Source: AP-15 sp963747735 (GTDB taxonomy: Bacteria; Pseudomonadota; Alphaproteobacteria; ATCC43930; CGMCC-115725). From it: 64,000 nt of DNA. Of the stretch, positions 36,182-43,873 are shown one piece after another. How positions within the stretch are numbered: the first letter of the stretch is position 1; each line of letters starts with the position of its first letter. The translations under genes and the position numbers were made by a program. Location: contig CAVVGE010000016.1 of assembly GCA_963747735.1 (NCBI GenBank), positions 104,639-168,638 on the forward strand, given 5' to 3'. The notes below the pieces were generated by a model. It searched no databases, was not told the origin of the DNA, and worked only from the letters and a program-made list of their open reading frames with translations.

Positions 36182-36955
36182 CTATGGTCTGATTTGATCA
36201 ATCTCGGGATCACTTTCGGCAAGGATATCCTTGTCCAACTCCAATTTCTTGATAAGCCGTTCGATCTCCTTCACCCCGACGGGTCCGCTCACAATGAGCC
36301 TGAAGCTAGAATCTTTAGATAGCAGCCCCGTAGTCAACTCGCGCTCGCCTTCCATGATCGCCACTCCTCGTTGAGGCGGCGGCTTCTTGGTGACAGCCGT
36401 GTCCAGCGGCTTATCACGCTCCGCCAAGGCATCGACATCGGCACCATCGTCAACCGCCGAATCGATGGCGATTTTATCGCTTTTCCCTAGCCTTGCGAAG
36501 GCGATCGTGCCGTCATAGGTGCGCAAGAACAATGGCGCACCTCTGTCGCTAAAGCCATTACGAAAAGTTAGATCGTCGATGCACACCTCGTCGGGCGGCC
36601 TATCCGCGCCCCATAAGGCCCAAAATTTAGCGATTTCCTTAGGTCTCAAGGCGGCTTCGCGTAGGAGCTTCTCTCTGACGGTCTCTTGTTGGACGCGAAG
36701 CAAGTTGCGCCCGGCTTCTGTCATCGCAACCTGGCGTGAATCAGACGTTCCGACATATTCGACAAAGCCGTAGTAGCGAAGCGCGGCGATATAATCCCCC
36801 GCCTGCTTTAGTCCCCACGCCATTCCCGCTTTGTCATATGGGGCGGGATGCCGCCCAAACTTTTTTTCGAATGCCACCAATTTATCGACTGCGTCGCCGA
36901 GCTGGATAGCGGGGAACGCCGGGCTTCGATCGCGCTTGCCTTTAATCTCGGACAT
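36182..36955 (-). CDS. Uncharacterised protein with a winged-helix-like N-terminus
   Basis: 257 residues, less GC-biased than its neighbours. The segment SPAFPAIQLGDAVDKLVAFE, GMAWGLKQAGDYIAALRYYG and FVEYVGTSDSRQVAMTEAGR resembles a recurring bacterial hypothetical family whose first 100 residues form a winged helix. The second half is Lys/Asp/Glu-rich and ends in a region SFRLIVSGPVGVKEIERLIK that looks like a small alpha/beta tail. No enzyme motif. It lies 37 bases from the 3' end of tRNA-Arg and is convergent with it, a typical place for accessory genes. Confidence 0.6.
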   Translation of the reverse strand: MSEIKGKRDRSPAFPAIQLGDAVDKLVAFEKKFGRHPAPYDKAGMAWGLKQAGDYIAALRYYGFVEYVGTSDSRQVAMTEAGRNLLRVQQETVREKLLREAALRPKEIAKFWALWGADRPPDEVCIDDLTFRNGFSDRGAPLFLRTYDGTIAFARLGKSDKIAIDSAVDDGADVDALAERDKPLDTAVTKKPPPQRGVAIMEGERELTTGLLSKDSSFRLIVSGPVGVKEIERLIKKLELDKDILAESDPEIDQIRP

Positions 36956-37321
36956 GCCTACCTCCTATTTCCTTCTATATCGCACGGGCCAACCAAATTC
37001 GCAATAGGGGAAAATAGTGCTTGCGCTCTACGAGGTGCATCGCCACAATAGCGATTCGGAGGATAGGTAGATGCATACAGCGCGGGAGCCCCGGCCGAGT
37101 GCCGACCCGGATGCGGGGCGAAGACGAAGAAAGGGCCGCTCCCCGGCGTCAAACTGAGGTAAGCGGCCCGTTGGTCGGCACTCTCTAAAGGCGGAGCCGG
37201 TCGTCGTTGACGCGACGGACCGGCCCCTAGACCACAACACCGGGATTGGCCCCCGCCGTCATGATCGTCTCCTGGAATATAGTCGAGTTGACGCTCGATT
37301 TCCACGGCGACGGTGCGGGCG
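36956..37321. other. Gene-poor stretch
   Basis: 366 bp between the winged-helix protein and a small gene remnant. The only structure seen is GC-rich sequence near 37081-37230; no reading frame shows coding character and no RNA gene is recognised. Confidence 0.5.
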
Positions 37322-37480
37322 ATGCGGGAGAAGGGCCTCGATCCCGAAGCCGATCGGAAACAGCGCGCGGACTTTACCCGGCGCATCCTCGTCAGCCTGC
37401 ACGACCTCCGCAAAGCCAGGACCGTCGAGAAGATTGGCGCCGGGCGCGGCGTTAGGTGGAAACTAGCCCGCGGAGCTTAG
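37322..37480 (+). pseudogene. Remnant of a conserved accessory protein (52 residues)
   Basis: MREKGLDPEADRKQRADFTR, then RILVSLHDLRKARTVEKIGA and RGVRWKLARGA. This is the shape of the C-terminal end of small HTH-like proteins on phages and islands ('...R.RGL.......G....W.LA'). The upstream frame is closed by TGA at 37289, so only the tail remains. Identification is by pattern and is tentative. Confidence 0.35.
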
Positions 37481-37722
37481 CACCCCGTTCGCCATCGGCT
37501 ATCGTTAGAGGGTGCGTTGTGGATCTAAAAGCGGGCTTTGCCATGTGACGGTCGAAACCTCCTCGTAAACTCAAGGGAGGGTAAACGACGCGTAGAGGAA
37601 GCCCGCCACAATTCCAAGAAACGCCATCAACCCTAGCCATCCCTCCGTGCCGAGCCCGCGGGCCGAGTTACTATAATTACAGAAACATTCTCCGCTGGGT
37701 ATGGGGTGGATTTTGGCAAATC

Positions 37723-38061
37723 GTGACCTTGACGAGCTTCGCTTATTTGGTTGCCGATCGGCTTTATGAGACTTCTGCGACAATATCATCTCCTGCGGTG
37801 GACCTAGATCGTCCGTTTGTATTCCTTTTCACGATTCACAACAACAGTCATTTGTTTGAAATAAAAAATATCATATGGCACTGCTTAGCCGTTCACATAA
37901 AAACAGATCACAATGCCACCATCGATGATGCCAGTCTTTCGCTGTTCAAATTTCCTGGGGTACTCCGGCCGGGGCAAGACATCACAGTCAATTGTAACGA
38001 TAAAGGAAATGGCAAGCAATTCTTAAAAGACCCGAGCGATCGCATCGAGAAGGTAAGTTGA
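37723..38061 (+). CDS. AT-rich hypothetical protein, beta-rich
   Basis: 112 residues from GTG 37723: MTLTSFAYLVADRLYETSAT, FVFLFTIHNNSHLFEIKNII, then PGQDITVNCNDKGNGKQFL. The frame is open further upstream (WVWGGFWQIVTLTSFAYLVA), which would add a hydrophobic N-terminal anchor, but no ATG or GTG begins it. Lower GC than any neighbour, a sign of transfer. The alternation of beta strands suggests an extracytoplasmic domain after a membrane anchor. No family recognised. On the opposite strand, 37571-37680 also reads a hydrophobic tail (LMAFLGIVAGFLYASF), so annotation here is ambiguous. Confidence 0.4.
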   Translation: MTLTSFAYLVADRLYETSATISSPAVDLDRPFVFLFTIHNNSHLFEIKNIIWHCLAVHIKTDHNATIDDASLSLFKFPGVLRPGQDITVNCNDKGNGKQFLKDPSDRIEKVS

Positions 38062-38528
38062 GGTGTCAACGAAAAGAGACTCTTAAAGATTTTTTGGATT
38101 CTGCCATGGCATAGATCGCCAGCCCCAGCGGTCTTCAATTGGTTTACAGAAGCGCCTCAGCGGTGATGGATTGGGTTGTTCAATGAGCCCCAACCGTTAG
38201 CTCAGGTCCTCCTTGGCGCACAAAATACCGCATTTTTTCAATCGCTTAGATGATGCCTCGTGGCCGAGACAACATTCGACAAATGAAATAGATAGCGCTT
38301 CGACTAGCAGATGCCCCGGCTACCAGCCTGCTACGCGCCCATCCCGCGACATCCCGCCGCGCTTGCCCGCCGCCCAAGTGGCGGACCGCAATGATATAGC
38401 GTTCGACCCATGCGGGCCTTGCCGCGATAGTAGCCTCGCCAGCCCACGCCCCGAAGACGACCGCATCTTCCGCGCTTTTGATGACCAGCACGGTTCCCTT
38501 GCCACTGCCGCGGGAATTGCCTAGATAC
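38062..38528. other. Gene-poor stretch before the toxin-antitoxin pair
   Basis: 467 bp with mixed base composition. Short open frames are present on both strands but none has a recognisable start site, family or codon pattern. Confidence 0.5.
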
Positions 38529-38544
38529 GACCAGTTTTCTGGTC
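38529..38544. promoter_or_regulatory. Inverted repeat upstream of the antitoxin gene
   Basis: GACCAG-TTTT-CTGGTC, a perfect 6-bp inverted repeat 18 bases before the antitoxin ATG. Antitoxins of this type usually bind such repeats to repress their own operon. Confidence 0.5.
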
Positions 38545-38561
38545 ATTTCGTGAGCGGGGTC

Positions 38562-38801
38562 ATGGTCACGGTCAATCTGGTTCAGGCGAAGGCCCATCTG
38601 AGCGAATTGCTGGACAGGGTGGAAGCCGGCGAAGAAGTGATCATCACCCGCCACGGTCGCGCGGTGGCCCATATCCATTCTGTCTCGCGTCAAAAGCATC
38701 CGCTGATGCTGGATGACTTGGCCGCATTCCGCGCGACGATGCCGCGCCTGCGGCGCCCAAGCGCCGAATTGCTGCGCGAGGCGCGAGACGAGGGGCTGTA
38801 A
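38562..38801 (+). CDS. Phd/YefM-type antitoxin of a VapBC pair
   Basis: 79 residues. MVTVNLVQAKAHLSELLDRV, then EAGEEVIITRHGRAVAHIHS is the Phd/YefM DNA-binding fold. The C-terminal tail (LRRPSAELLREARDEGL) is the flexible toxin-binding part. ATG 38562 fits the family start; GTG 38550 is a possible alternative. The PIN toxin gene begins 13 bases after the stop. Confidence 0.85.
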   Translation: MVTVNLVQAKAHLSELLDRVEAGEEVIITRHGRAVAHIHSVSRQKHPLMLDDLAAFRATMPRLRRPSAELLREARDEGL

Positions 38802-38814
38802 GAGCGGGGAACGA

Positions 38815-39252
38815 GTGCTTTATTTCGACACGAGCTTTCTCGTCCCGCTCATTCTTCCCGAAGCGACCAGCCACAGCATTGCAGCGTTCGTCCGGAGGTT
38901 ATCCGCCGAGCAGTTGACCGTCAGCCATTGGACCAGGGTCGAGTTTTCCTCGCTGATCGCCCGGGAAGTTCGGATGGGCGGACTGGACGCCCAAACGGCC
39001 GCCCGGGCCGATGCCCGGTTTGAGGCCATGGTCGACGAATCCTTCTCCGTTCTTCTGCCGAACGCCGACGATTTTGGTCTGGCCAAGCGATATCTCGGCC
39101 GGTTCGAAACCAGATTACGGGCAGGAGACGCTCTCCACCTGGCCATTGCCGACAATCATCGTGCTACGATGATCTACAGCCTCGATAGGACACTGCTCGA
39201 TGCCGGGAAGATTCTCAACTTGCCGGTGAGCATGGGAATACGAGCCAAGTGA
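38815..39252 (+). CDS. PIN-domain ribonuclease toxin (VapC)
   Basis: 145 residues. The start LYFDTSFLVPLILPEATS has the first catalytic Asp. WTRVEFSSLIARE carries the conserved Glu, and RAGDALHLAIADNH with YSLDRTLLDA the later acidic residues of the Mg-dependent RNase site. GTG at 38815 is the only start that leaves the first Asp at position 4. With the Phd-type antitoxin it forms a type II module; VapC toxins cleave tRNA or rRNA. Confidence 0.87.
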   Translation: MLYFDTSFLVPLILPEATSHSIAAFVRRLSAEQLTVSHWTRVEFSSLIAREVRMGGLDAQTAARADARFEAMVDESFSVLLPNADDFGLAKRYLGRFETRLRAGDALHLAIADNHRATMIYSLDRTLLDAGKILNLPVSMGIRAK

Positions 39253-39361
39253 CCGCAGCGTCGGTCGCCGCTGGATGCCGCTTCTCGGAAGGGTGGAGAA
39301 GCGGCCGGTCACATGGCGATGGCCGCGGCCCGGGTGGAGGCTTGTGACGTCAATTTGCGGG

Positions 39362-40453
39362 TCATTGCTGATGAAAATGCTTCTTGCGTCCCTCCAGGCG
39401 GTATTGCGGCAAATAGACACCCTTGTTGCGATCGTCGATCACCTTTCCGATGACCCTTGACTTTAGATGATGCTTCTCGGTTATCGACAGCACCAAATCC
39501 ACATCGCTTCTTGCAACCACTATACAAAAACCGACGCCCATATTGTACACCTCGAACATTTCTGCGGTGCTTACCGATTGGTATTGCTGAATCATCTTGA
39601 AGATCGCCGGCGGGTCCGGCATGTCGTCGATGACAAACCCCACGCGCTCGTTCTCGACGCGGGCCAGATTGAGCAGCCCATCGCCGGTTATATGAACGAG
39701 GGCCTTGACGCTTTGCGCTTGCCGAAGCACCTCCATCACCGCGCGCACATAAATAATAGTCGGCCGCAGCAGCTCCTCACCGAGAGCGATATCGGTCCCG
39801 GGCACCTTGACCTCCAACGACAACGGGTCCCGCCGCTTGAAAAATGCTTTGCGGGCGAGGCTGAAGCCATTGCTGTGCATGCCGCTGCTCGCGACCCCGA
39901 CGACAAGGTCGCCCGGCGCCACATCGCGACCGGTGACGATGCGATCCAGCGACACGAGGCCCACCGCGGTCCCGGCCAAATCGAAGCCGCGGACGACATC
40001 CTCGAGCTGCGCGGTTTCGCCGCCCGATATCGAGACGCCCGCTTCCTCGGCGCCGCGCGCGAGCCCTGCGCCGATCGCGTCGAGCATTTGCGAATTCGCG
40101 CGATCGACCGCGATGTAATCGACGAAGGTCATCGGCTCGGCGCCCAGACAGATAAGATCGTTGACATTCATGGCGATGCAATCGATGCCGATCGTGTCGT
40201 ATTTCCCCATCATTTGCGCGACGATCGCCTTTGTCCCGACGCCGTCGGTGCAGATCGCGAGCCCCCTGCCGCCGCCGATATTGATCACATTCGCGAAGTA
40301 GCCGATCGGCAGCTGGACCCCGCCGAATGCCGCGGGCGGCAGCCAATTGCGCCGGATTCGATCGACGAGATTGGTGAGGCCGCGCTCGGCTTCGTCGGTA
40401 TCGACCCCGGCGGCCAGATAGGCGGCGCGCGGCGTCGGATCGTCGGCTGTCAT
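39362..40453 (-). CDS. purM: Phosphoribosylformylglycinamidine cyclo-ligase (AIR synthase)
   Basis: 363 residues. LAICTDGVGTKAIVAQMMGK, CIAMNVNDLICLGAEPMTFV, SISGGETAQLEDVV and VVGVASSGMHSNGFSLARKA are the PurM/AIRS signatures, covering ATP and Mg binding. It converts FGAM to AIR in purine synthesis. The C-terminus (FEVYNMGVGFCIVVARSDVD) is complete. No purN follows, and it lies 62 bases after a flavin monooxygenase gene. This may be a second copy or a lineage-specific placement; not distinguishable here. Confidence 0.85.
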   Translation of the reverse strand: MTADDPTPRAAYLAAGVDTDEAERGLTNLVDRIRRNWLPPAAFGGVQLPIGYFANVINIGGGRGLAICTDGVGTKAIVAQMMGKYDTIGIDCIAMNVNDLICLGAEPMTFVDYIAVDRANSQMLDAIGAGLARGAEEAGVSISGGETAQLEDVVRGFDLAGTAVGLVSLDRIVTGRDVAPGDLVVGVASSGMHSNGFSLARKAFFKRRDPLSLEVKVPGTDIALGEELLRPTIIYVRAVMEVLRQAQSVKALVHITGDGLLNLARVENERVGFVIDDMPDPPAIFKMIQQYQSVSTAEMFEVYNMGVGFCIVVARSDVDLVLSITEKHHLKSRVIGKVIDDRNKGVYLPQYRLEGRKKHFHQQ

Positions 40454-40515
40454 TGGCGGCGCTCCCGCTGCGAGGTCGAGCTAGCCAGGTCTGATCCCAG
40501 GCCTGATCCCAAGGT

Positions 40516-41727
40516 CTAATACTGGCCGCGCGGCTCGAGGCCAAAGGCGTGCTGGCCGTACATCGTGCCGACCGCGTCCCAGTTGAGGCTGACATGGCGG
40601 GCGACCGCGTTGACGTCGCGCCAGGCGCGCTGCACCGGGTTGCTCAACAGCAGGCCCGCGCCGCCGGTCGAGGCGTTCAAGGCTTCGACCGCCTGCAAGG
40701 CGAGCTTTGTCGCATAGGCCTGGTTGCGGCGGGCGCGGATGCGGTCGGCGACGCTGACCTCGCCGCCGGCATGCAGGATCGCCGTGGCATTCCGCAGGTC
40801 GCTCAGCAGGATCAGCTCGGCCGCCTCGACCGCAGCCGAAGCCTCGGCGACACGCAGCTGGATGGTGGCGAATTCGGCCATGGCCAACCCGCCGCCGGCC
40901 AAGGCGCCGCGCGTCTTGCGTCCCGCAACCATCTCCAGATAGGCGGCGAGGGCTCCCTTCGCCGCGCCCACCGCTGTCGAGGCCAGCATCGAGGCGCCGA
41001 GCACCAAAAGCGGCAGGCGGTAGAGCGGATTTTGGTGATATTGCCCACCCGGCGTCGTGCCGGCGCGCGTGTCGGCAAACAGCAGCACCCGGTGCTGCGG
41101 GACGAACACCTCGCGGGCCACGATATTTTTGCTGCCGGTGCCGCAGAGACCGTAGACAAACCAATTGTCCTCGATCTCGATATCGCCGACCGGCAGCAGA
41201 AAAAACGCCCCGTCCTGCGGCGCCGGGGCATCGGGCGGACCGATCAGCGCGCCGAGCCTGACCCAGCTCGCATGGTCGACGCCGCTGGCAAACGACCATT
41301 TCCCGGTCAGCACATACCCGCCCCCAGTCGGGATTGCGGTGCCGGTCGGAGCAAAGCAGGCGCAGCTGAACGGGTCGGCGCCGGCGCCCCACAATTCGCG
41401 CTGCGCCGCCACCGGGTAATGGCCAAAGGAAATCCCGTTGGACAACGCGCCGTTTATCGCCCAGCCGGTCGAGGCGCAGGCGGCCGATATCGTCAGCGCG
41501 ATTTCGAGCGCGACGACGGGGTCGCATTCAAACCCGCCGAACTCCTTCGGCCGGGTCGTGCGCAGCAGCTCGGCGTCACGGATCTTGGCGATGATCGCGG
41601 GCGAGACCATACGGTTGCGCTCGGTCTCCTCGGCGAGCGCGCGGATCTCGGGCACCAGCGCGCGGGCGCGGGCGATCAGCTCGTGCGGGCTCGGCGGGCC
41701 GATGCGGCGGATCGCGGCGGTAGTCAT
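40516..41727 (-). CDS. Acyl-CoA-dehydrogenase-fold flavin monooxygenase (HpaB/HsaA-like oxygenase)
   Basis: 403 residues. The N-terminus (LIARARALVPEIRALAEETE, then RNRMVSPAIIAKIRDAELLR) and CAST-GW region SAACASTGWAINGALS match group D two-component monooxygenase oxygenases. GGYVLTGKWSFASGVDHASW is the flavin-contact segment. The C-terminal NWDAVGTMYGQHAFGLEPRG is typical of HsaA-type enzymes rather than true acyl-CoA dehydrogenases, which have a catalytic Glu here. A separate flavin reductase would be needed and is not adjacent. Its ATG overlaps the methyltransferase stop as ATGA, so both form one operon. Confidence 0.75.
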   Translation of the reverse strand: MTTAAIRRIGPPSPHELIARARALVPEIRALAEETERNRMVSPAIIAKIRDAELLRTTRPKEFGGFECDPVVALEIALTISAACASTGWAINGALSNGISFGHYPVAAQRELWGAGADPFSCACFAPTGTAIPTGGGYVLTGKWSFASGVDHASWVRLGALIGPPDAPAPQDGAFFLLPVGDIEIEDNWFVYGLCGTGSKNIVAREVFVPQHRVLLFADTRAGTTPGGQYHQNPLYRLPLLVLGASMLASTAVGAAKGALAAYLEMVAGRKTRGALAGGGLAMAEFATIQLRVAEASAAVEAAELILLSDLRNATAILHAGGEVSVADRIRARRNQAYATKLALQAVEALNASTGGAGLLLSNPVQRAWRDVNAVARHVSLNWDAVGTMYGQHAFGLEPRGQY

Positions 41728-42641
41728 CGGCGTCTCCGATTTCGGCCGGCTGCGGGTCTACCCTGCAACCCTTTTCTCGACGCCGCAACCCGGCCGCGCC
41801 ATCCTTTGCCGGACCCCGTCACGGGACGCTCGGCACGCAGGGAAAAGGCGAGCGGCAGCCACGCCTTGCCGGGCCAGCGATACATCTCCTCCCGGTCGCG
41901 GACGAGGCAGCGGAACATTCGCCATGCCACGCTGTCGTGCTCGTGCAGCCAGTCGAGGCTAAGCCCGGCCGCGCGCAATGCGCCGACGATATCGCCGAGC
42001 GGATGGATCCAGGTGTAGGTCGTGGCATTGCGCAATCGCGCGCTCTCATCGACGTAGTCCGAAGGATCCTCGAGAACCAGCGGCCCGCCGCCGAAATAGG
42101 GCGCGTAATAGCCGGGCATTCCGTCCGGCAGCCCCGCCCGGTCGTCGAGCACCAGCGCCGCAGGATGGGCCTCGGCTAGGTAGAGGGCGCCGCCCGGCTT
42201 CAGAAAGCCAGCGACGATCTTCGCCCACCCTCCGATATCCGGCAGCCAGGTGATGGCGCCCCAGGTGACATAGACGAGGTCGAAGGACGCGGGCTCCGGG
42301 ATCGCGGCCGGCGCATCGTAGAGATCGGCCGCGACAAAACGCGCGCGGTCGCCGAGGCCGATCTCGGCGGCAAGGTGCCGCGCCGCCATGATCGCCGGCG
42401 TCGAAAAATCGAGGCCGACGATTTCGGCACCCCGCTGCGCCAAGGCCAGGCTGTCGCGGCCGAAATGGCACTGCAAATGCAAGACCCGCAGCCCGGCGAC
42501 GGATCCCAGCTCGGCCTCCTCGATGGCGTTGAGCCGGCCATGGCCGGCGCGCAGCGGTGCGAGGTCATAGGCGGCGAGGTGGATGGCGACCCGCTCGTCC
42601 CAATTCGCCCGATTGGCGTTTCTCCAGACCATATCCGGCAT
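41724..42641 (-). CDS. Class I SAM-dependent methyltransferase
   Basis: 305 residues. The SAM motif is VLHLQCHFGRDSLALAQRGA with the acidic end VGLDFSTPAI; motif FDLVYVTWGAITWLPDIGG follows; and LKPGGALYLAEAHP is post-motif. The long C-terminal tail is Arg-rich (RNRRRR) and may be partly non-native. ATG at 42641 is used; an in-frame ATG at 42632 is equally possible. Coupled to the downstream monooxygenase by a 4-base overlap. It diverges from a luciferase-like gene 87 bp away. Confidence 0.8.
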   Translation of the reverse strand: MPDMVWRNANRANWDERVAIHLAAYDLAPLRAGHGRLNAIEEAELGSVAGLRVLHLQCHFGRDSLALAQRGAEIVGLDFSTPAIMAARHLAAEIGLGDRARFVAADLYDAPAAIPEPASFDLVYVTWGAITWLPDIGGWAKIVAGFLKPGGALYLAEAHPAALVLDDRAGLPDGMPGYYAPYFGGGPLVLEDPSDYVDESARLRNATTYTWIHPLGDIVGALRAAGLSLDWLHEHDSVAWRMFRCLVRDREEMYRWPGKAWLPLAFSLRAERPVTGSGKGWRGRVAASRKGLQGRPAAGRNRRRR

Positions 42642-42727
42642 GGCAGGCGCGTGACTTAGGGTTGGCCGCGGCGGCCTGGATATCGCATTCTTGGGCGGAT
42701 CGTCCATGCGCGAGGATAAAGGGTGCC

Positions 42728-43552
42728 ATGAGATTGAGCGTCGTGACGTTTATGCACCCGGGGGCCGAGCCGCATGGCCGCTCGCTCGACCGCATCGCCG
42801 AATACGCGCGCCGGGTCGAGCGCAGCGGCTTTCCCGGCATTTGGGTCACCGATTCCCTGGGCCGCGGCCGGCCCACCCTGGAGCCGATGGTGGCGCTCTC
42901 CGCCCTCGCCGCGGTGACCAGGCGGGTCGAGCTCGGCACCGCGGTCTTGCAGGTCTCGCTGCGCCACCCGGTCGATCTCGCCCACCGCGTGCAGTCGGTT
43001 CAGGCATTGTCCGGCGGGCGCCTGCGGCTCGGCGTCGGCAGCGGCTCGACCCAAGCCGATTTCGACCTGTTCGGCGCCGATTACGCGCAGCGCTTTCGCA
43101 CGTTGATGTCTTCGCTCGACATCATGCGCCGCACCTGGCGCGGCGAGAGCGTCAACGGCGGCGCCTTGACGCCGTGGCCGGGCAGCGAAGGCGGTCCGCC
43201 GGTCCTGCTCGGCGCCTGGCGCAACCCGCGCTGGATCGCCTACGCCGCCAAGCGCTGCCAGGGCTGGATCGCCTCCGGCCTCTACAGCAGCTGGGAGGAT
43301 CTCGAAACCGGCATGCGCCTCTACCGCGAAGCCGGCGGCACCAACGCGGTCCTCGCCAATGTCGTCGTCGATCCGTCCGGCCGCGCCGACCCCGGCAGCC
43401 TCGCCGAGCGGGCCAAGGTGTCGCTCGTCTGCCCGCCCGACGACGCGCGCGGGCGGCTAAAGCGGATCGAGCAGATCGGCTTTGACGAGGTGCTGCTGAT
43501 CTCGCCGGGAAGCGCGCTTTCCGACCTCGAACGGGTCCGCGACTTTCTCTGA
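42728..43552 (+). CDS. LLM-class flavin-dependent oxidoreductase, short form
   Basis: 274 residues. MRLSVVTFMHPGAEPHG, RVERSGFPGIWVTDSLGRGR, VTRRVELGTAVLQVSLRHPV and LSGGRLRLGVGSGSTQADFD are luciferase-like barrel signatures. It is shorter than the 340-380 residue members and lacks the insertion near residue 200. ATG at 42728. Third luciferase-like gene in the window; substrate unknown. Confidence 0.8.
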   Translation: MRLSVVTFMHPGAEPHGRSLDRIAEYARRVERSGFPGIWVTDSLGRGRPTLEPMVALSALAAVTRRVELGTAVLQVSLRHPVDLAHRVQSVQALSGGRLRLGVGSGSTQADFDLFGADYAQRFRTLMSSLDIMRRTWRGESVNGGALTPWPGSEGGPPVLLGAWRNPRWIAYAAKRCQGWIASGLYSSWEDLETGMRLYREAGGTNAVLANVVVDPSGRADPGSLAERAKVSLVCPPDDARGRLKRIEQIGFDEVLLISPGSALSDLERVRDFL

Positions 43553-43647
43553 GCCCGGCGGCACCTGCCGCCGCCCCCGGCCGATGTTGCCGGCCGATTG
43601 CGCGCAGCGGCGCCGTTGGCTAGTCTCGCCGCCCGCGCCGGCGGCGC

Positions 43648-43740
43648 GGAGGGGTGGCCGAGCGGTCGAAGGCGCATGCCTGGAAAGTGTGTAGACGGTG
43701 ATGAATTGTCTCGAGGGTTCGAATCCCTCCCCCTCCGCCA
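43648..43740 (+). tRNA. tRNA-Ser (GGA)
   Basis: 93 nt with encoded CCA. Begins GGAGGGGTGGCCGAGCGGTC, the anticodon loop CTGGAAAG gives GGA, and it has the long variable arm of class II tRNAs. T-arm GGTTCGAATCC. tRNA-Ser genes are frequent attachment sites, and accessory DNA begins to its right. Confidence 0.96.
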
Positions 43741-43873
43741 CTTCTGATATATATCTGATTGTTGAAAAAAGTAAATATCCTTATATCAACGCTATTGGCC
43801 CTACTCCCGGCCCCACTGATGTTGATCGATAGGCTCTCCCCTCTGCGTGCGATCATCTCATGCGGACACGGGC
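43741..43873. other. Region after tRNA-Ser with an integrase-promoter-like motif
   Basis: AT-rich sequence TGATATATATCTGATTG directly follows the tRNA, then GGCCCTACTCCCGGCCCCAC at 43798. A matching GGCCCCACTATCGGCCCCAC occurs at 63861, upstream of the integrase gene. Such GGCCCCA pairs often precede P4-type integrases, so this may be the remnant of an older element or one end of the island. No perfect copy of the tRNA 3' end was found elsewhere in the window. Confidence 0.4.

Noticed and set aside
40516..41727. Ordinary acyl-CoA dehydrogenase
   Set aside because: The N- and C-terminal patterns fit flavin monooxygenase oxygenase components and the expected catalytic Glu region is not recognisable.
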